Assembly: GCF_963584025.1 (NCBI RefSeq)
Contig: NC_083612.1
Span: 6,302,419 to 6,366,418 of the forward strand
Direction: 5' to 3'
Length of the DNA: 64,000 nucleotides
From: Labrus mixtus
Taxonomy: Eukaryota; Chordata; Actinopteri; Labriformes; Labridae
Shown: positions 38,401-51,400 of the stretch, in pieces
Layout: the number at the start of each line of letters is the position of its first letter
How positions within the stretch are numbered: position 1 is the stretch's first letter
The notes under the pieces: generated by a model
The model's database searches: none
Told to the model about the DNA's origin: nothing
The model's input: only the letters and a program-made list of their open reading frames with translations
Translations under genes and position numbers: made by a program

Positions 38401-41400
38401 AAGGGCTTCCAGACTCATGCAGCGGGGACCTGACAAAGAGTCAACCAGGTAACTCAGGTAAAATGTTCTCCAACATAACAATAAAGGAAACCACTGACAC
38501 ACACACATGGATTAAACAGGACAATACATGGTAATAAAATAATCCAAATATCTCTACAAGTGTTTTAAACTCTGTCGTACTGTAGCATGCAACAGCTGTC
38601 AACTTGTCAAACAAAAGGTGACTCCTCATTGGTCAGATTGCTGCCTTAGTGGGACTTGCAGGGCTTTTACAGGACTTGAGGAACTTCAGTTTTTCCCCAT
38701 ATTGGCTTAACTTTTCAACACTGGAATGTGCCGCTTGTCTCTAACTTAAACAAACGAGCCAGCTAAAATAAGACACAGGCAGTAACACATCAGGAAGGGA
38801 GAAAAAACTGAAATACAACTAAATGTAGGCAACTGGAAATCTTCAGATGTCAGCTGAACAGCTGGCGCTTATCGATGGAAAATGACTTATGTCTCTGATA
38901 TGTCGCAGGTTATGTGCGGAGCTGAAATTTAAAGAAGTAAACTCCTGTGTCAGTTACAGCTTGAGAAGTAGATTTATCACAAACACTGAAAGGAGCTGCA
39001 GTATTTTCCATTTTCCCAGTAATATGAAGAAGCAGTGTTGCAAAGTGTTTAATGACATGTGGACAGGAACAGCGTGAGGTTTGGATTAAATTAAAGCATG
39101 ACATTTCTAGTTTGTTTGAGTGATGATGTTCACATGAATACGTCATGACAAAAACATGACAAATAAAGCTCAGCAAACTCGATTTTTCATCTATTAATCA
39201 ACCCGTCTTTTAGTCTGAAAAATGTCTGCTGCTCTGTCTGCTTCTCAGAACCCAAAGTAACATCTGTCAATTGCTTTTTTTCACAACCTAGAGTAAAAAC
39301 TTTTCATTTACTGTCATCAAATTCAAAGAAAAGCAGCCAGTTGTCACATTTAAAAAAAGCTTGAACCAGCAGATGTTTGACATTTCTGCTTGGAATAATA
39401 AAACCTGTATTCAATTATCATAAAACCTGGCGATGAATCTTCTTCTGATTGACTAATCAATCAACCATTTCATCTCAAAAGGTTAACTGTATCTCCTGAA
39501 ACACTGCATGGAAGAAGTAGACTTCATCCCCGTTTCCACCAAGTGGTCCGGTTCAGTTCTGTTTGGGGCGGTGTGGTACGCATTCATTGGCGTTTCAGAA
39601 GTTGGAATGGAACCAAAATAACTGATCTGTACCGTCCTACTTTTTAGCTTCCCTTCTGTTGGAGTGCCAAGCGTACTGATCTGACCCTAAAGGGCGGAGC
39701 TAGACACACTGCAGTCTGTTAATTGGTCGAAAGAATCGTCACTTCCTGTGCAACTAAAATAAAGGAGAAACACAAAACGCACCATGTTTGAATGTCCTGT
39801 GGATTAGGATAGAGTCATTTCAAGAATGTTTTTTTTTTTTTTTTGCGGCTCCTGGGGCGTGTAGCTCCGCCCCATTGACGACCCCGGAGATGCAGACCTT
39901 CCTGGGAATCTTTGATTTTCTTTTGTCTACTGTGTCACATTCTTCTTATTTGTTGGATTTAATGGCGGTCTACGCTACACTGTCGCGCCGCTGTGATGTA
40001 GTGATGAGCAGTACTTTAAATTAACACCCGCCAACCGGCCAATTGGGGGTCAAAATTTTCTTTGGCGGGTAACATTGTAGGGTTAGCCGCCATTTTGGCT
40101 GGTGATGAATGAAGCAAATATCACTGCGTCTGTAGAAATGATGCGACAAGTCAGTGTTGCCAGATTGGGCAAATTTGGCTGGTAGAAAATCTGGTTGGTT
40201 GGAGCCTTTAAAAATCTACTAGCCGTGTTGGCTGGTGATCAAAAAAGTAAATTTGAAGCCCTGGTGATGAGTAAGGGTACGGTTGGTTGTGGAAACACAA
40301 GCAAGAACTAAACCGTACCAAACAGCACTGAAGCAAACCTGACCATGTCAAAATAAAAAAAATAAAAATAATGGTGTGATGAGAGGCAGGTGAGACCTAC
40401 CTGTGAAGATGGCAGACACAGGGGATGACGAAGAAAGAAGAGGAGGAGGAAGTGCACGAGACTGGAGGAAAATGAAGATGAAGATGGAGAGGCGTGAGCT
40501 GAAAATGAAATGAGTACAAGGTGTAAAGGTCAACAGACACGACGGAACGAGGCGTGAAGCGTGAAAGATGAAACACGAGCAGCTGTGGATATCTCACTGG
40601 GGGACAATATTGTGTCAATCTAAATGTGTTTATGAGAAAGAGAATGGCCCAACACCCGGAGGAATCTACTCTTCCTCTCTGCTCTTTACAACCTCTCTGA
40701 TGAGCGATGGGACCGTTCATACACAATGCATGAGGGCGGTGAATTATTGATGGTGCTTTTTATTTCCCTCTCATACAGGGGGGATGTGAGTTTAAAAAGG
40801 CATGAGCTGAGCTGGCTCAGGTGAGCGACTGTCAAAAGCGTTGTCCCCGCTACTGAAAATCTCACTCCTGTAAGTCCAAGACAATCTGCAACATGGCTAC
40901 CTAGGAAAACGATCGATCTGACTACAACCACAGCAAATGAAGAGCTTTTCAACACTTTCCCCCGACGTCCACTTTAGAACAGAATCTGAGCTTTTAGAGG
41001 GACTAACATGCTGTAAATGTTTCTAGATGTAGGGTTCACAGTGAGGTCCAGCTTCTGTGCACGGTTTAAAGACTCTAAGCCACAACAAAATGAAGTCTGC
41101 AAAGAACACGTGCTTCTCTAAAGACATCTGCATGACATACAAGCAAGTACCATTATACTTCAGATATAACTCAACCAGATACAGTTGAATGCTCCACAGT
41201 CATCTGTTGGTTACTCTCTTAGTGTGCACAACCAAGAATCAGCAAGACACGTGAGCCCGCAGAGACTCAAACAGAACGACCCGGTAAATCCACGAGCAAG
41301 GGAGAAAATGTTTCATCGTACTTTGCATGAAGAGACTCTGAAGATACAAACACGTACACAAAACTCCCTTAACTCTAAGGCCCCCTGTGCTGTGATATGA

Positions 41401-44400
41401 CGCAACATGGCGCAGTGCTTAAAGGCAGGGTTGGTCATTTCCTCCAGATCCACTTTTTAAGATTTTGGTTGAAGTTGTCTTTAGGTCCTGACAGAAATTA
41501 ATAACTCATGTTCTCTGAAAAAGGACCAAAGAAAATCCATCATCTGTATCAGTTGTAAGCCTGTAAAAACTTCGACCAATGTCTGCCACAAGGTACCAAT
41601 CTGATGAACCAATCACACGCCTCCCTGTTCGTTCTCTACCTCTTGCGTGCTCTACCTCACACTCAAAGAGCGTCACCGATGACGGAGTTTATACTGTGAG
41701 TTTACTTACTGCTGAATGAGACATGAGACGACGTAGTTTCTACACAATGCAAGAGATGAGCTGAGATCCGCTTCTGGAACAACGGCGCTCGTGCATGTAA
41801 GTGAGGGGGCGTGGCTTTAGAGGGAGCACAGGGGAGGGGGTGGGTGCAGACGGAGCACTGAGGGAACGCTACTTTCAAAATCATGCTAGTTTTCGTAAAA
41901 TTACCAACCCTGCCTTTTATGCAAATATTGGACTTGGTCATATCACCATGAAATAAGAGAACACTGAAAGGGTAACACAAGAAATTAAAGACTGAAATAA
42001 ACTATAAAACTGAGTTGATTTAAGATCTAAAGCTAAAGGCGACAGTTCTTACGGAGGTCATGGAAAGCAAAAAAAAGGAAAACTCAAAAGAAACCTTTCG
42101 GTCATTCTCATCACATACCTTGTTCCGAAGCCCCCCCTGGTCCCTGTCGGGGAGTCGAGGCTGTCTCCTGGCTTGGCCGGCCTGTCGCGATTCATTTGCT
42201 GCAGAATGGAGCTTAGCTCGGTGATGACGGTGTTCTTGGAGTCCGGTGTGGATGGCGGGCTGCGCAGCTCCGGGGGCTGATCGCCCCACAGCTTGGATGT
42301 CCTTTGAGTAGGAGTCCTAGGAGGTTCAGAGGATGAAGGGGGAGGGGGAGGAGCCTGAGGCGGTGTCCCATAGGACTCAGGAGGCTCCTCTATTAGAGCG
42401 TCATGGTAAAGTGATGTTCTGTTAATGACCGACTTTCCCTTGGGTTTGGGTGGCACAGGGGGCCGATCTACCAGGAAGTTGTGCCCGTCTGCGGTGGCAT
42501 AGAGGCTCTCCAGAGCGCTGTCACAGAAACCGCCCTCTGACGACAGCGTGGAGAGGCTGGAAACAGTGCTGGTGGTCTCCATGTGTTGAGGGTCGCCACT
42601 ACTGCGGCTGTCGACCTCTTCGATTCCCGAGTCACCCACCCCTGATTCTGCATCGGGTGGTGGAGGAGGGTATGATGGGGGCATGTTGTTTGAAACCCGT
42701 TTGTGTTGATCAGTGACGGGTGGGGGGGCATGAGGGTGGTAAGGAGGAAGAGGAGGTCCCCCGTTCCGCCTCTGATGGTGAAGCATCTCTGCAATGGCAC
42801 TGGCCTGGTCGTCAGGTATGTCAATACTGTTGGCAAACTCCAGCGGTGGCGGAAGGGGCTCTGAGAATTCAAACTCCTCATCAATGTCAACGGAAGCCAG
42901 AGGGGGAGGGGGGATTCTGAAGGGCAGCTTCACTGGTTCATCCATTGACTCACCCAAAGGAATGCTCCTCCTCCGCGATGAGGGTGGCTGTGGATTGGAG
43001 AGTGTTGCTTTGAGAGGATCTGGTTGGTTGGGGTCCTTCAGCTCAGACGGCCTGTTGCTGTCCTGCCCCTCCACCTCCTGGTTGTTCACCTTGTTATTTG
43101 CGTCAGTGTGAACCATCAACAGCCCCGCCGTCTTGGGCTGTGATGTGTCTGCCACATCAGCAGGCGCACTTTTCCTCTCCTCAACCGCCTGATGCTTCCG
43201 TTCTTCCCGTGCGCCATCTGTTTCATACTTCTGCTCCGTCATCTGTCTCCGCAGGCCCCCTCGGCCGGGTCGGCCCATGGTTGCCGATGAGATTGCAGCA
43301 AAACTTGTCTCAATCCCAGAGCGTAGTTTGGTGTCAATGAAGAGCGGTTGGTTGAGGTCTGGTTTGTGACTTGACTGAATGGGGAGGGACTGAGCTTCAT
43401 GCTTGGGTGTTTGCTGAACCTGAGGAGGATTTTGAGTCTGATTCTGAGGATGATTCTGTTGCTCCTTCATGGCGCGGTCACGAGCTGCCAGGGCCAAAGC
43501 CAGCGGAGAGTTAGGGTCCAAGGGCTTGCCTGTAACAGGGTGGAGGTAGGTCCCGTTCGCCCTGTAGTGGCTCTTAGGAGGAGTGGATGGGAGACTAACA
43601 GGACTGTCCAGGTTTTGACACTGGCCTGTTCTGGTGTTCAGAGGCTCTCGTACCACAGTGGGCTCAGGAGTGTTGAAATCAGTCATGTTTCCACTTCCGC
43701 CCCCAACAGGACGTCCTAGCAGTGCAGCAGGAGGGGGAGCCAATATTCTTCGAAGCCGCTCGTCGCTACTGAACATGCCTTCATCGATTGACTTTGACTG
43801 CCGAAGGCGAGGGGTGGGTGTGGGACTGCTGAATTCATCGTCCCCTATATCTATAGACTGGAAGGCGATGGAGTGCTTTTTTGCCTCTAGCCTCTTCTCG
43901 CGATCCCGGACCGCTCCGGCAATAGCTGCCGCAAATGGATTGTTCAAAGATAAAGGGTCGTCAGGACGCAAACCTCCACCCAGATTAGGTGTGAGAGGTG
44001 GGTGTTCAGGGGTAGTGGGCTCGATCTCCATACTGCTACCCTGGCTGCTCTTGCCGCTGCTGCTGGTGGAGGGCTCCTTGACGATGATGGTGGGGATGGG
44101 GATGGAGGAGCATGTTCGTTCTACAGGCGTAGTGGGCATGGAAACTGGGCCTGAGGGGCTTGCTGGCACGTGTTTCTCAGGACTGTCCTCAACATTGGAC
44201 TGCTTTACTAACATGCCCTTCCTTCGAGCTGGTTTTGCTGGAATATACAGAGTCTTATTGCCTACCTCGGAGTAAGGGTTCTCAGGAACGGGCGCGCGCC
44301 CTCTTATACGAGTACTCTCAAACTGCTCTGAGCTCTGCCGGTAATATCCACGTCTCAACGTGCCAACATCCCTGCGAATGGTCGTCACTGCATTGGGGGA

Positions 44401-45459
44401 GTTCTGGGTAAAGCTCGGTCGTGTTGTGCCGTAGTTCTTTGTTGCAGGGCCGGAGTTGTAGCCGGGTGGTGAAGGGGGTGAAATGGCAGGGGGAGGGGGG
44501 ATGTCCTCTGAGGTGTCGGGCATGGAGAGGCTGCGGGAGAACTTGAGAAGGGGCGGTGTGAGATATCCCTGTTTGTCATCCTCTGATGAACCTTTGAGAA
44601 ATGAAGCAAAAAGAAAAATGATGTGAGGACCTCAGGGACACATTCATTTTATTTCCAGCACGACCTCTTTTGTGCAAAGAAAATGCCTAAAGAGAGCTCT
44701 TTGTTAGCCTTTATTAATCAAACCAGGGGGGGTTCCTGAAATGTTGTGTGATGCCAAATCAATACACTTGCACAGCTACATGATGCTTTTTTAACAGCAG
44801 AAAAAAGGGGAATTAATTTGGCCTATTTATGAACGTCACCGTTTGAAATATAGAGTGCAGACAGGACAAAAAAACATTTCTACTAAAGGATAAATGCAGA
44901 TGATGCAAGATTAAAATTCAGTTCAAAAGAGCTGCTTTTGGTATCAAAAGGAGAGCAGATGATTATTTAACTCCTAGTTGCCATTTAAGGATTCAGTTTA
45001 CTCGCTAAAATGTGCAGAAGATGCTTGCTTGGTTAAGATATTTAAATCGTATCGTACACGTCTTTTAAACTGTAAAAGTGTCGGGAGGAAACACCTACTG
45101 CTCAGGGGAACATTTAGCTCTAAGACCAGAGCAATTTCCATGTGTCACACTACCTACAAACCAGAGCATCCTAAAACTGCTGTTGAAGCAACAAAAGGCA
45201 TACGTTGTTACTTATAATAATGATGGCATTGCTAATCGAAGGAGCTGCGAGTAACATCAGCCTGCATGACGTCCCTCCAGTTCAGCAGGCAGGGTGAGGT
45301 TTCAGCATAATGACCTCCACTATTATCGCCTGAAAGCACACTTTGCTGACTGGATCCTTCCAATTTATCTATAATTAGCTTTAATATTGCTTCAGCACAC
45401 ACAGCAAGTCCTCAGAGCATTAATAGATTATTACGACAAGCTAAAAGCAAAAGGTGCTG

Positions 45460-45496
<37 letters not shown>

Positions 45497-48400
45497 ACAC
45501 ACACACACACACACACACTGAGATATTACAAATCTTACCTATGGACTTCTGCTTTTTCATCGTGCCCTTCTCGGGTATCCCCAGAAAGGCCCCGGGCACG
45601 GTGGGTGGCACCACTGCGACTCCCTGGCGGTCGTGATACATGGACTGTAAAGCAGAGTGTTGCTAATGATGCACCCAGGAATAGACACGACTTCATTAGC
45701 TCTCTGCTGGCTGTGCAGACCGACACTAACAGTGTTTAGTTTCAGCCATATATCATTTTAATAAACGATAAAACAAACTGCTGTTAGACCACTTCTTGCA
45801 TAAGGGGCTTCATTAAGGGAGCAAGGATACAATCGAGCTAATTCCAACACACATTTAAACAATTTTAAAGGTGCACTATGGAGCTCTGGTAGTGAAATTT
45901 AAAAGTTGGAGTGAAACAATTCTGTGCTATATTTTCTGAACAGAATACACAAACTTTATTCAAAGGACAAAATGGGTCCCTGGAACACTGTTTGGAGCTT
46001 AAAAGATACCATTAGAGTAATGGTTTCACTGTGGCGGGCCCCCCACCATAACTTCTCGCATAACATTTTGTCTTCAAACAGCGTTCCAGGGACCAAACAT
46101 TCCTCTGAGGACAGTTTGTGTATAGAGTTAGGAACAAATACCACAGAATCTGACAATTTCTCCAACTTTCACATTTCTCTACCAAAACTCCAGACTGCAC
46201 CTTTAAATGAAAATATAACACACTTCAAAACAAGACCACAACAACAAGTTACAGTGTGACATGTCTATGTCCCCTCAACCATATGCTCCCTTAACCCTAT
46301 GTTCCCTCAACCCTATGTTCCCTCAACCCTATGTCCCCTCAACCCTATGTCCCCTCAAACCTATGTTCCCTCAACCCTATGTTCCCTCAACCCTATGTTC
46401 CCTCAAACCTATGTTCCCTTAACCCTATGTTCCCTCAACCCTATGTTCCCTCAACCCTATGTCCCCTCAAACCTATGTTCCCTTAACCCTATGTTCCCTT
46501 AACCCTATGTTCCCTCAACCCTATGTTCCCTTAACCCTATGTTCCCTTAACCCTATGTTCCCTCAACCCTATGTCCCCTCAAACCTATGTTCCCTTAACC
46601 CTATGTTCCCTCAACCCTATGTTCCCTTAACCCTATGTTCCCTCAACCCTATGTTCCCTTAACCCTATGTTCCCTCAACCCTATGTCCCCTCAAACCTAT
46701 GTTCCCTCAGCCCTATGTTCCCTCAACCCTATGTTCCCTCAACCCTGTGTTTCCTCAAATCTATGTTCCCTCAAACCTATGTTCCCTCAGCCCTATGTTC
46801 CCTCAACCCTATGTTCCCTCAACCCTGTGTTTCCTCAGCCTGTGTTTCCTTAGCCCTATGTTCCCTCAACCCTGTTCCCTCAGCCCTATGTTCCCTCAGC
46901 CCGGGTTAACTCAACCCTATGTTCCCTCAACCCTGTGTTTCCTCAGCCCTATGTTCCCTCAACCCTTTTCCCTCAACCCTATGTTTCCTCAGCCCTATGT
47001 TCCCTCAACCCTGTTCCCTCAGCCCTATGTTCCCTCAGCCTTATGTTCCCTGAACCCTATGTTCCCTCAGCCCTATGTTCCCTGAACCCTATGTTCCCTT
47101 AGCCCTATGTTCCCTCAACCCTGTTCCCTCAACCCTATGTTCCCTTAACCCTGTTCCCTCAACCCTATGTTCCCTTAACCCTGTTCCCTCAACCCTATGT
47201 TCCCTCAGCCCTGTGTTCCCTCAACCCTATGTTCCCTCAACCCTGTTCCCTCAACCCTATGTTCCCTTAACCCTGTTCCCTCAACCCTATGTTCCCTCAG
47301 CCCTGTGTTCCCTCAACCCTATGTTCCCTCAGCCCTGTGTTCCCTCAACCCTGTGTTCCCTCAACCCTACATTAACAAGTAACCTGTCAAACTCGACATA
47401 TTTCACCTTCATGTTTTTTTATTTTTTGACCACTTACATTCATATCTGTTGGCGTCACCAAACAGCGACTGGACGGGCGTGGTTTGATTGTGGCGATCTT
47501 CATATCAACAGGCGAGGCCTTCTGGGCGTGCGTCATCTCTTCAACTTTATCTGCAAGACAAAGCGAGCCGTAATCCATCAGCCAGGAACTCGACGAGCGC
47601 AGGCAGGACTTAACTTACAAAGCCTTAGTAAGGTTCTCATCGGCCAAACGCAAGCTAATCATTCACAGTGACGCTCCCTGTGTTTCCACACTGAGCTGCA
47701 GATGAAACTAAAACAGAAAAAAAAACATTTAAATCATTCTTTGTTTTTTTTGTGGGGGGGGGGGGATACAGAAGGACTCTGATGAAATGTGTTGGGTGTT
47801 TCCAGCCTTGAAAGCCGTGCAAGCTCTTTTCCAAACAGCCGACTCAGCAGCATCATCAACTCTCAGGGTCGTCCCTTCGGTTAAATGTGAGATGAGCAAT
47901 GAATGTGAAGTCTGTCAAGTTTGCCGTTAGCTTCCTCAGTCTTACTTTTTGAGCCTGCACACTAGGAAAGGTGTAAACGGCAAATTTGTCAGAACTGAAA
48001 CGTCCCTCTGGTGTGAGATGATGCCGTCAGGTCAGATAGACGCCTCCTAAAGAGTTCCGCTCAGAGAAGCTACATGCTAGCCCTGATCGAGCCTCTTGCC
48101 GCACCACCTGTCTGACTCGCGCTGTCTTTGGTGTAAAAAGCTTCCATGCATTTGGGGGAGTGATTACTTAGAGTGACTTGGAAAACAATCCTCTTCTTCT
48201 GCGCATCTACACACAGAGGAGAGGAGTGGGGAGGAGGAGAGGGGAGGAAAGGAAAGGGGGGAGGAAAGGAGCGTCAATGACCTCAAGAGCTAAAACACAA
48301 ACACACAGAACAAAACAGAAGAAAATGCATATTTTCTCTCTCTCTCTCTCTCCGAGCCGCCTCCCTGTCGGTTTGCAGCAACAACACATCAGACAACGTG

Positions 48401-51400
48401 CAATACAGTTGCCCTGGAAACCTATCTGTGAGTGAAACATTTCCTGGAATAAATCTCCCCCTCCTCTCACACACACACACACACACACGTACAGTGACAC
48501 ACTCACAGGAGGAGGAAAAAAGAAGGCACACATGAAAACAGAAATACGACAGCACAGCTTTTTAGGTCAGGTAAAAAGAACAAACATTGACTTACAGCAA
48601 CAGTGTTTAGTTTGTTTGGGGGCATTTTTCTCTCACAAACACATAAACACAAAATGATCTGTGGTTTCTCATTAAGCGTCTGTTTCTACGCCTTTAGCAT
48701 TTGAAGTCTGAAACTCCTCCAGAAAGTAAATCCTGTTTGCTCGCCGCATGTTCGTGCTGCAAATGAAGATTCTGGTTGGAGTTAGGAAGCACCCTGAGGT
48801 GAAGAGCTACCTGTTGCTACCGTTTCCTCTTTCCACTGCTAACATGACTTTATCAAAACTGAAGTCACATTGTCAAAACTCTTCACACAGTCAGCGAAAC
48901 AGACGTCCATGTGGACCAAACTAAGAGTCATTATTCATTACTTTCACACAAAAAACTTTGAAAAAATAATTTCCCAATTCCCCTTTTCCTGTTTGTTATT
49001 CATTCTCCACCTCACACTGTTGTCAATACTGTCAAACAACAATGAAGTCCTACAGTTTGACTATAACTGTTCTCCAAAAATAAGTTACATTTTCAGGATG
49101 AACAGACAGCTTTAATTTTGAGTGTGTGCAAAGGCCAGCAGGGCAGGGGCGTTCCCAGACTTTTTTTTTGGCTGGGGGTGGGGGGACAACTGGGTCTCCT
49201 GAAGTGTGATGTGCGGCACAAACACATAAATATTAATCATTTACCCTTTCTTTTTTTTTCAAGATTTATTTTTGGGCTATTTGTGCCTTTAATGGAGAGA
49301 TAGGAAGGTGGATGGAGTTGGAGATCAGGGAGAGGAGGGGGGAGTGGCATGTGGGGGGGGAGGCCACAGGTGGGATGCGAGCCTGGGCCGCCCGCTTGAG
49401 ACGACAGCCTCAATGCATGGGGCGCGCGCCCTAACCATTGCGCCACCAGCTTGCCCCCAGTTTTTGGGCCCATTCCACCCCTGGCCGCCCCTCTGGACAC
49501 ACCCCTGCAGCAGGGGGACTCCACTTGTCGCAAAGAAACGAGACTGTACAGAAAATGTTCTCAGTTCATTTCTTCCCTCTGTTCTCCCGTGATCTTGTGA
49601 ACCCGAGTGTACAGCTATGTACAGCATGTGCGCCCGCTCCAGAAACGGACCCGGTGGATTATTACAATCTGCTGCAGTTTGTAATAAATGAAAAACGTTT
49701 CTGTGAATCTCTGATGAAGCTCGTATTTATGTGACAAAGCTTTCTAACTACAAAGATGGTGCTGGTGTTTTTAGGTCAGTGTGTGATGCGTATCGCTCCG
49801 ATGAGCTCGTGCTGAGACGTGTGTGAAGTGTTCGGATGCCTCGAAGACGCAGAGATTACGGTTTATGTTTGACCTGGCTGCAGATCGTTAAGGAAAAACA
49901 GTACAGCTGTTTTCATATCTGCACTGCTGAAAATAAGTAGATCATTTCAGGAGGACTGCTCCTGAAATCCTCCTGATGTGGTTGTTCACACAGCTGGAGA
50001 CTATCCCTGTCAGACTGGAGGGGGGGGGGGGATTCTCCTGATTATATCCTGCTGTGTTCTCACATCAGCGCACTCTGACTTTCTGCAGAATAAATACGAG
50101 GAGGCTGGAGGAGAAACTCCGGGTGAAGAGAGAAACATTCAGCTGTTTGTGTTCATACATGACGCTCCTCCTGGAAATATCAGAAGTTTTTCAGGAGTTT
50201 TCTGCGAGAGAGAAAGCTCTATATGAAGAGTTTTTATAAACGTGTCTTCAGTTCTGATGGTCTTGTTCTTGCTCTGTAATCAGAGCAAAATATAAACCAA
50301 GAAGAAGAAGGAATAATCTGTGACTGTGAAGAGGAACTTACAGCTTTACAACATGAAATCATGCAACAACAACAACAACAACATTAAGAAGAGGATGAAA
50401 GATCAGCAGTCAGAACACATCGTGTAAATCATGCACACGCGTCACAGTGTTTGGTTTCACAGAAAGTCAAAAGAACTAATCAGAGCAAATCAAAGGTCTA
50501 CATATTCAGAGGTGTGCGTCGATCACAGTGAGGTGCAGGTCGGGGAGTCTGAAACATGCCTGCAGAAACTTACCACCTTTCTTTTTCCTTAGAGTGGCTT
50601 TGAGGATGACAGAAAAACATTTCTAAGACTTTAAATCATTAAACCAGACCTCAGCGCTTCTCCAAAGACCAACACAAACTTTGTTGAAAAAGTATTCAGT
50701 CAGTGTATTTAAATGTATCCTACGGCCTGTACGCTGTGTGCATCCCATCATTTACATTTAGATATTCAAACCTTGATGCACTTGAGGCCTCACAGAGCGA
50801 CTACACCGTTCTGTTACTGCTGTGAATGTGTAAAATAAAGAACGAAATGCAAACGTGTCAAATAAGAAGCTGAGGAGGAAACATGCTGACCGGAGGTGAT
50901 TTTTCTGTCAGCAGTTTGTGCAGAATTAGTTCTCTCGCTCTCTCTCTCTCTCTCTCTCTCACTCTCCTGTCATTTATTTATTCATTCACCTCTCGGCTCT
51001 CTGCCTGCTCTTTGCGCACCTTTGACACACAGCACGAAGCTGCAATTACCACGGATCGATCCTCGAGTTTGTACAGTCAATCACGAGAAGCTGTTCAGAA
51101 CGATTCAGCCATGCAGCTTATGATGTTTCTATGACTGATGAATCATTCCCCCTAACCCTGACTGCAGTCAAGAACGCTGATTTATAAAAAAATATCATGA
51201 GATAAGCACACAGTATTATTCTTGATAAATTCTTGACATTGATAAATGTGCTAAGTTGAAACTGGTGAGTCTTTGCTGAATAGGTCCAGTAGTGAGTGAG
51301 ATGATAAAGGTACCTTACTATCTGATCAGACATTAAGGAAACATGTTGAAGTGCTGGCTTCTCTGACAACAATGCAGCAGTCAGTATGTCCTCCTTCTAA

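Larger units (their letters stand above)
29539..42118 (-). other. shank2 intron (12.6 kb) with minisatellite, SINE and MITEs
   Basis: Splices phase 2 to phase 2 between the large proline-rich exon and the SAM exon. It holds a candidate 27-nt exon (29781-29807), a SINE with intact target-site duplication, a 1.85-kb minisatellite, GA and CA tracts, MITE families 3 and 5 (the latter as an inverted pair) and a family 6 copy. The exon that in mammals encodes SPEIMSTISG-type sequence was not found. Confidence 0.8.

Noticed and set aside
40401..40461. Possible shank2 exon on the - strand (CCTCCAG acceptor, CACAG|GTAGGT donor)
   Set aside because: It is 61 nt, so it breaks the phase 2-2 frame between flanking exons, and the peptide (LVHFLLLFFLRHP) has no resemblance to Shank2.
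46266..47372. Interstitial telomere-like repeat (CCCTTAACCCTA words)
   Set aside because: The period is 16 bp with a constant ATGTTCC part; there are no runs of CCCTAA hexamers.
46299..47671. Proline/leucine-rich repeat ORFs (MFPQPYVPSTLCSLNP) on the + strand
   Set aside because: A 16-bp repeat without stops opens all three frames. It lies in a shank2 intron antisense to the gene.
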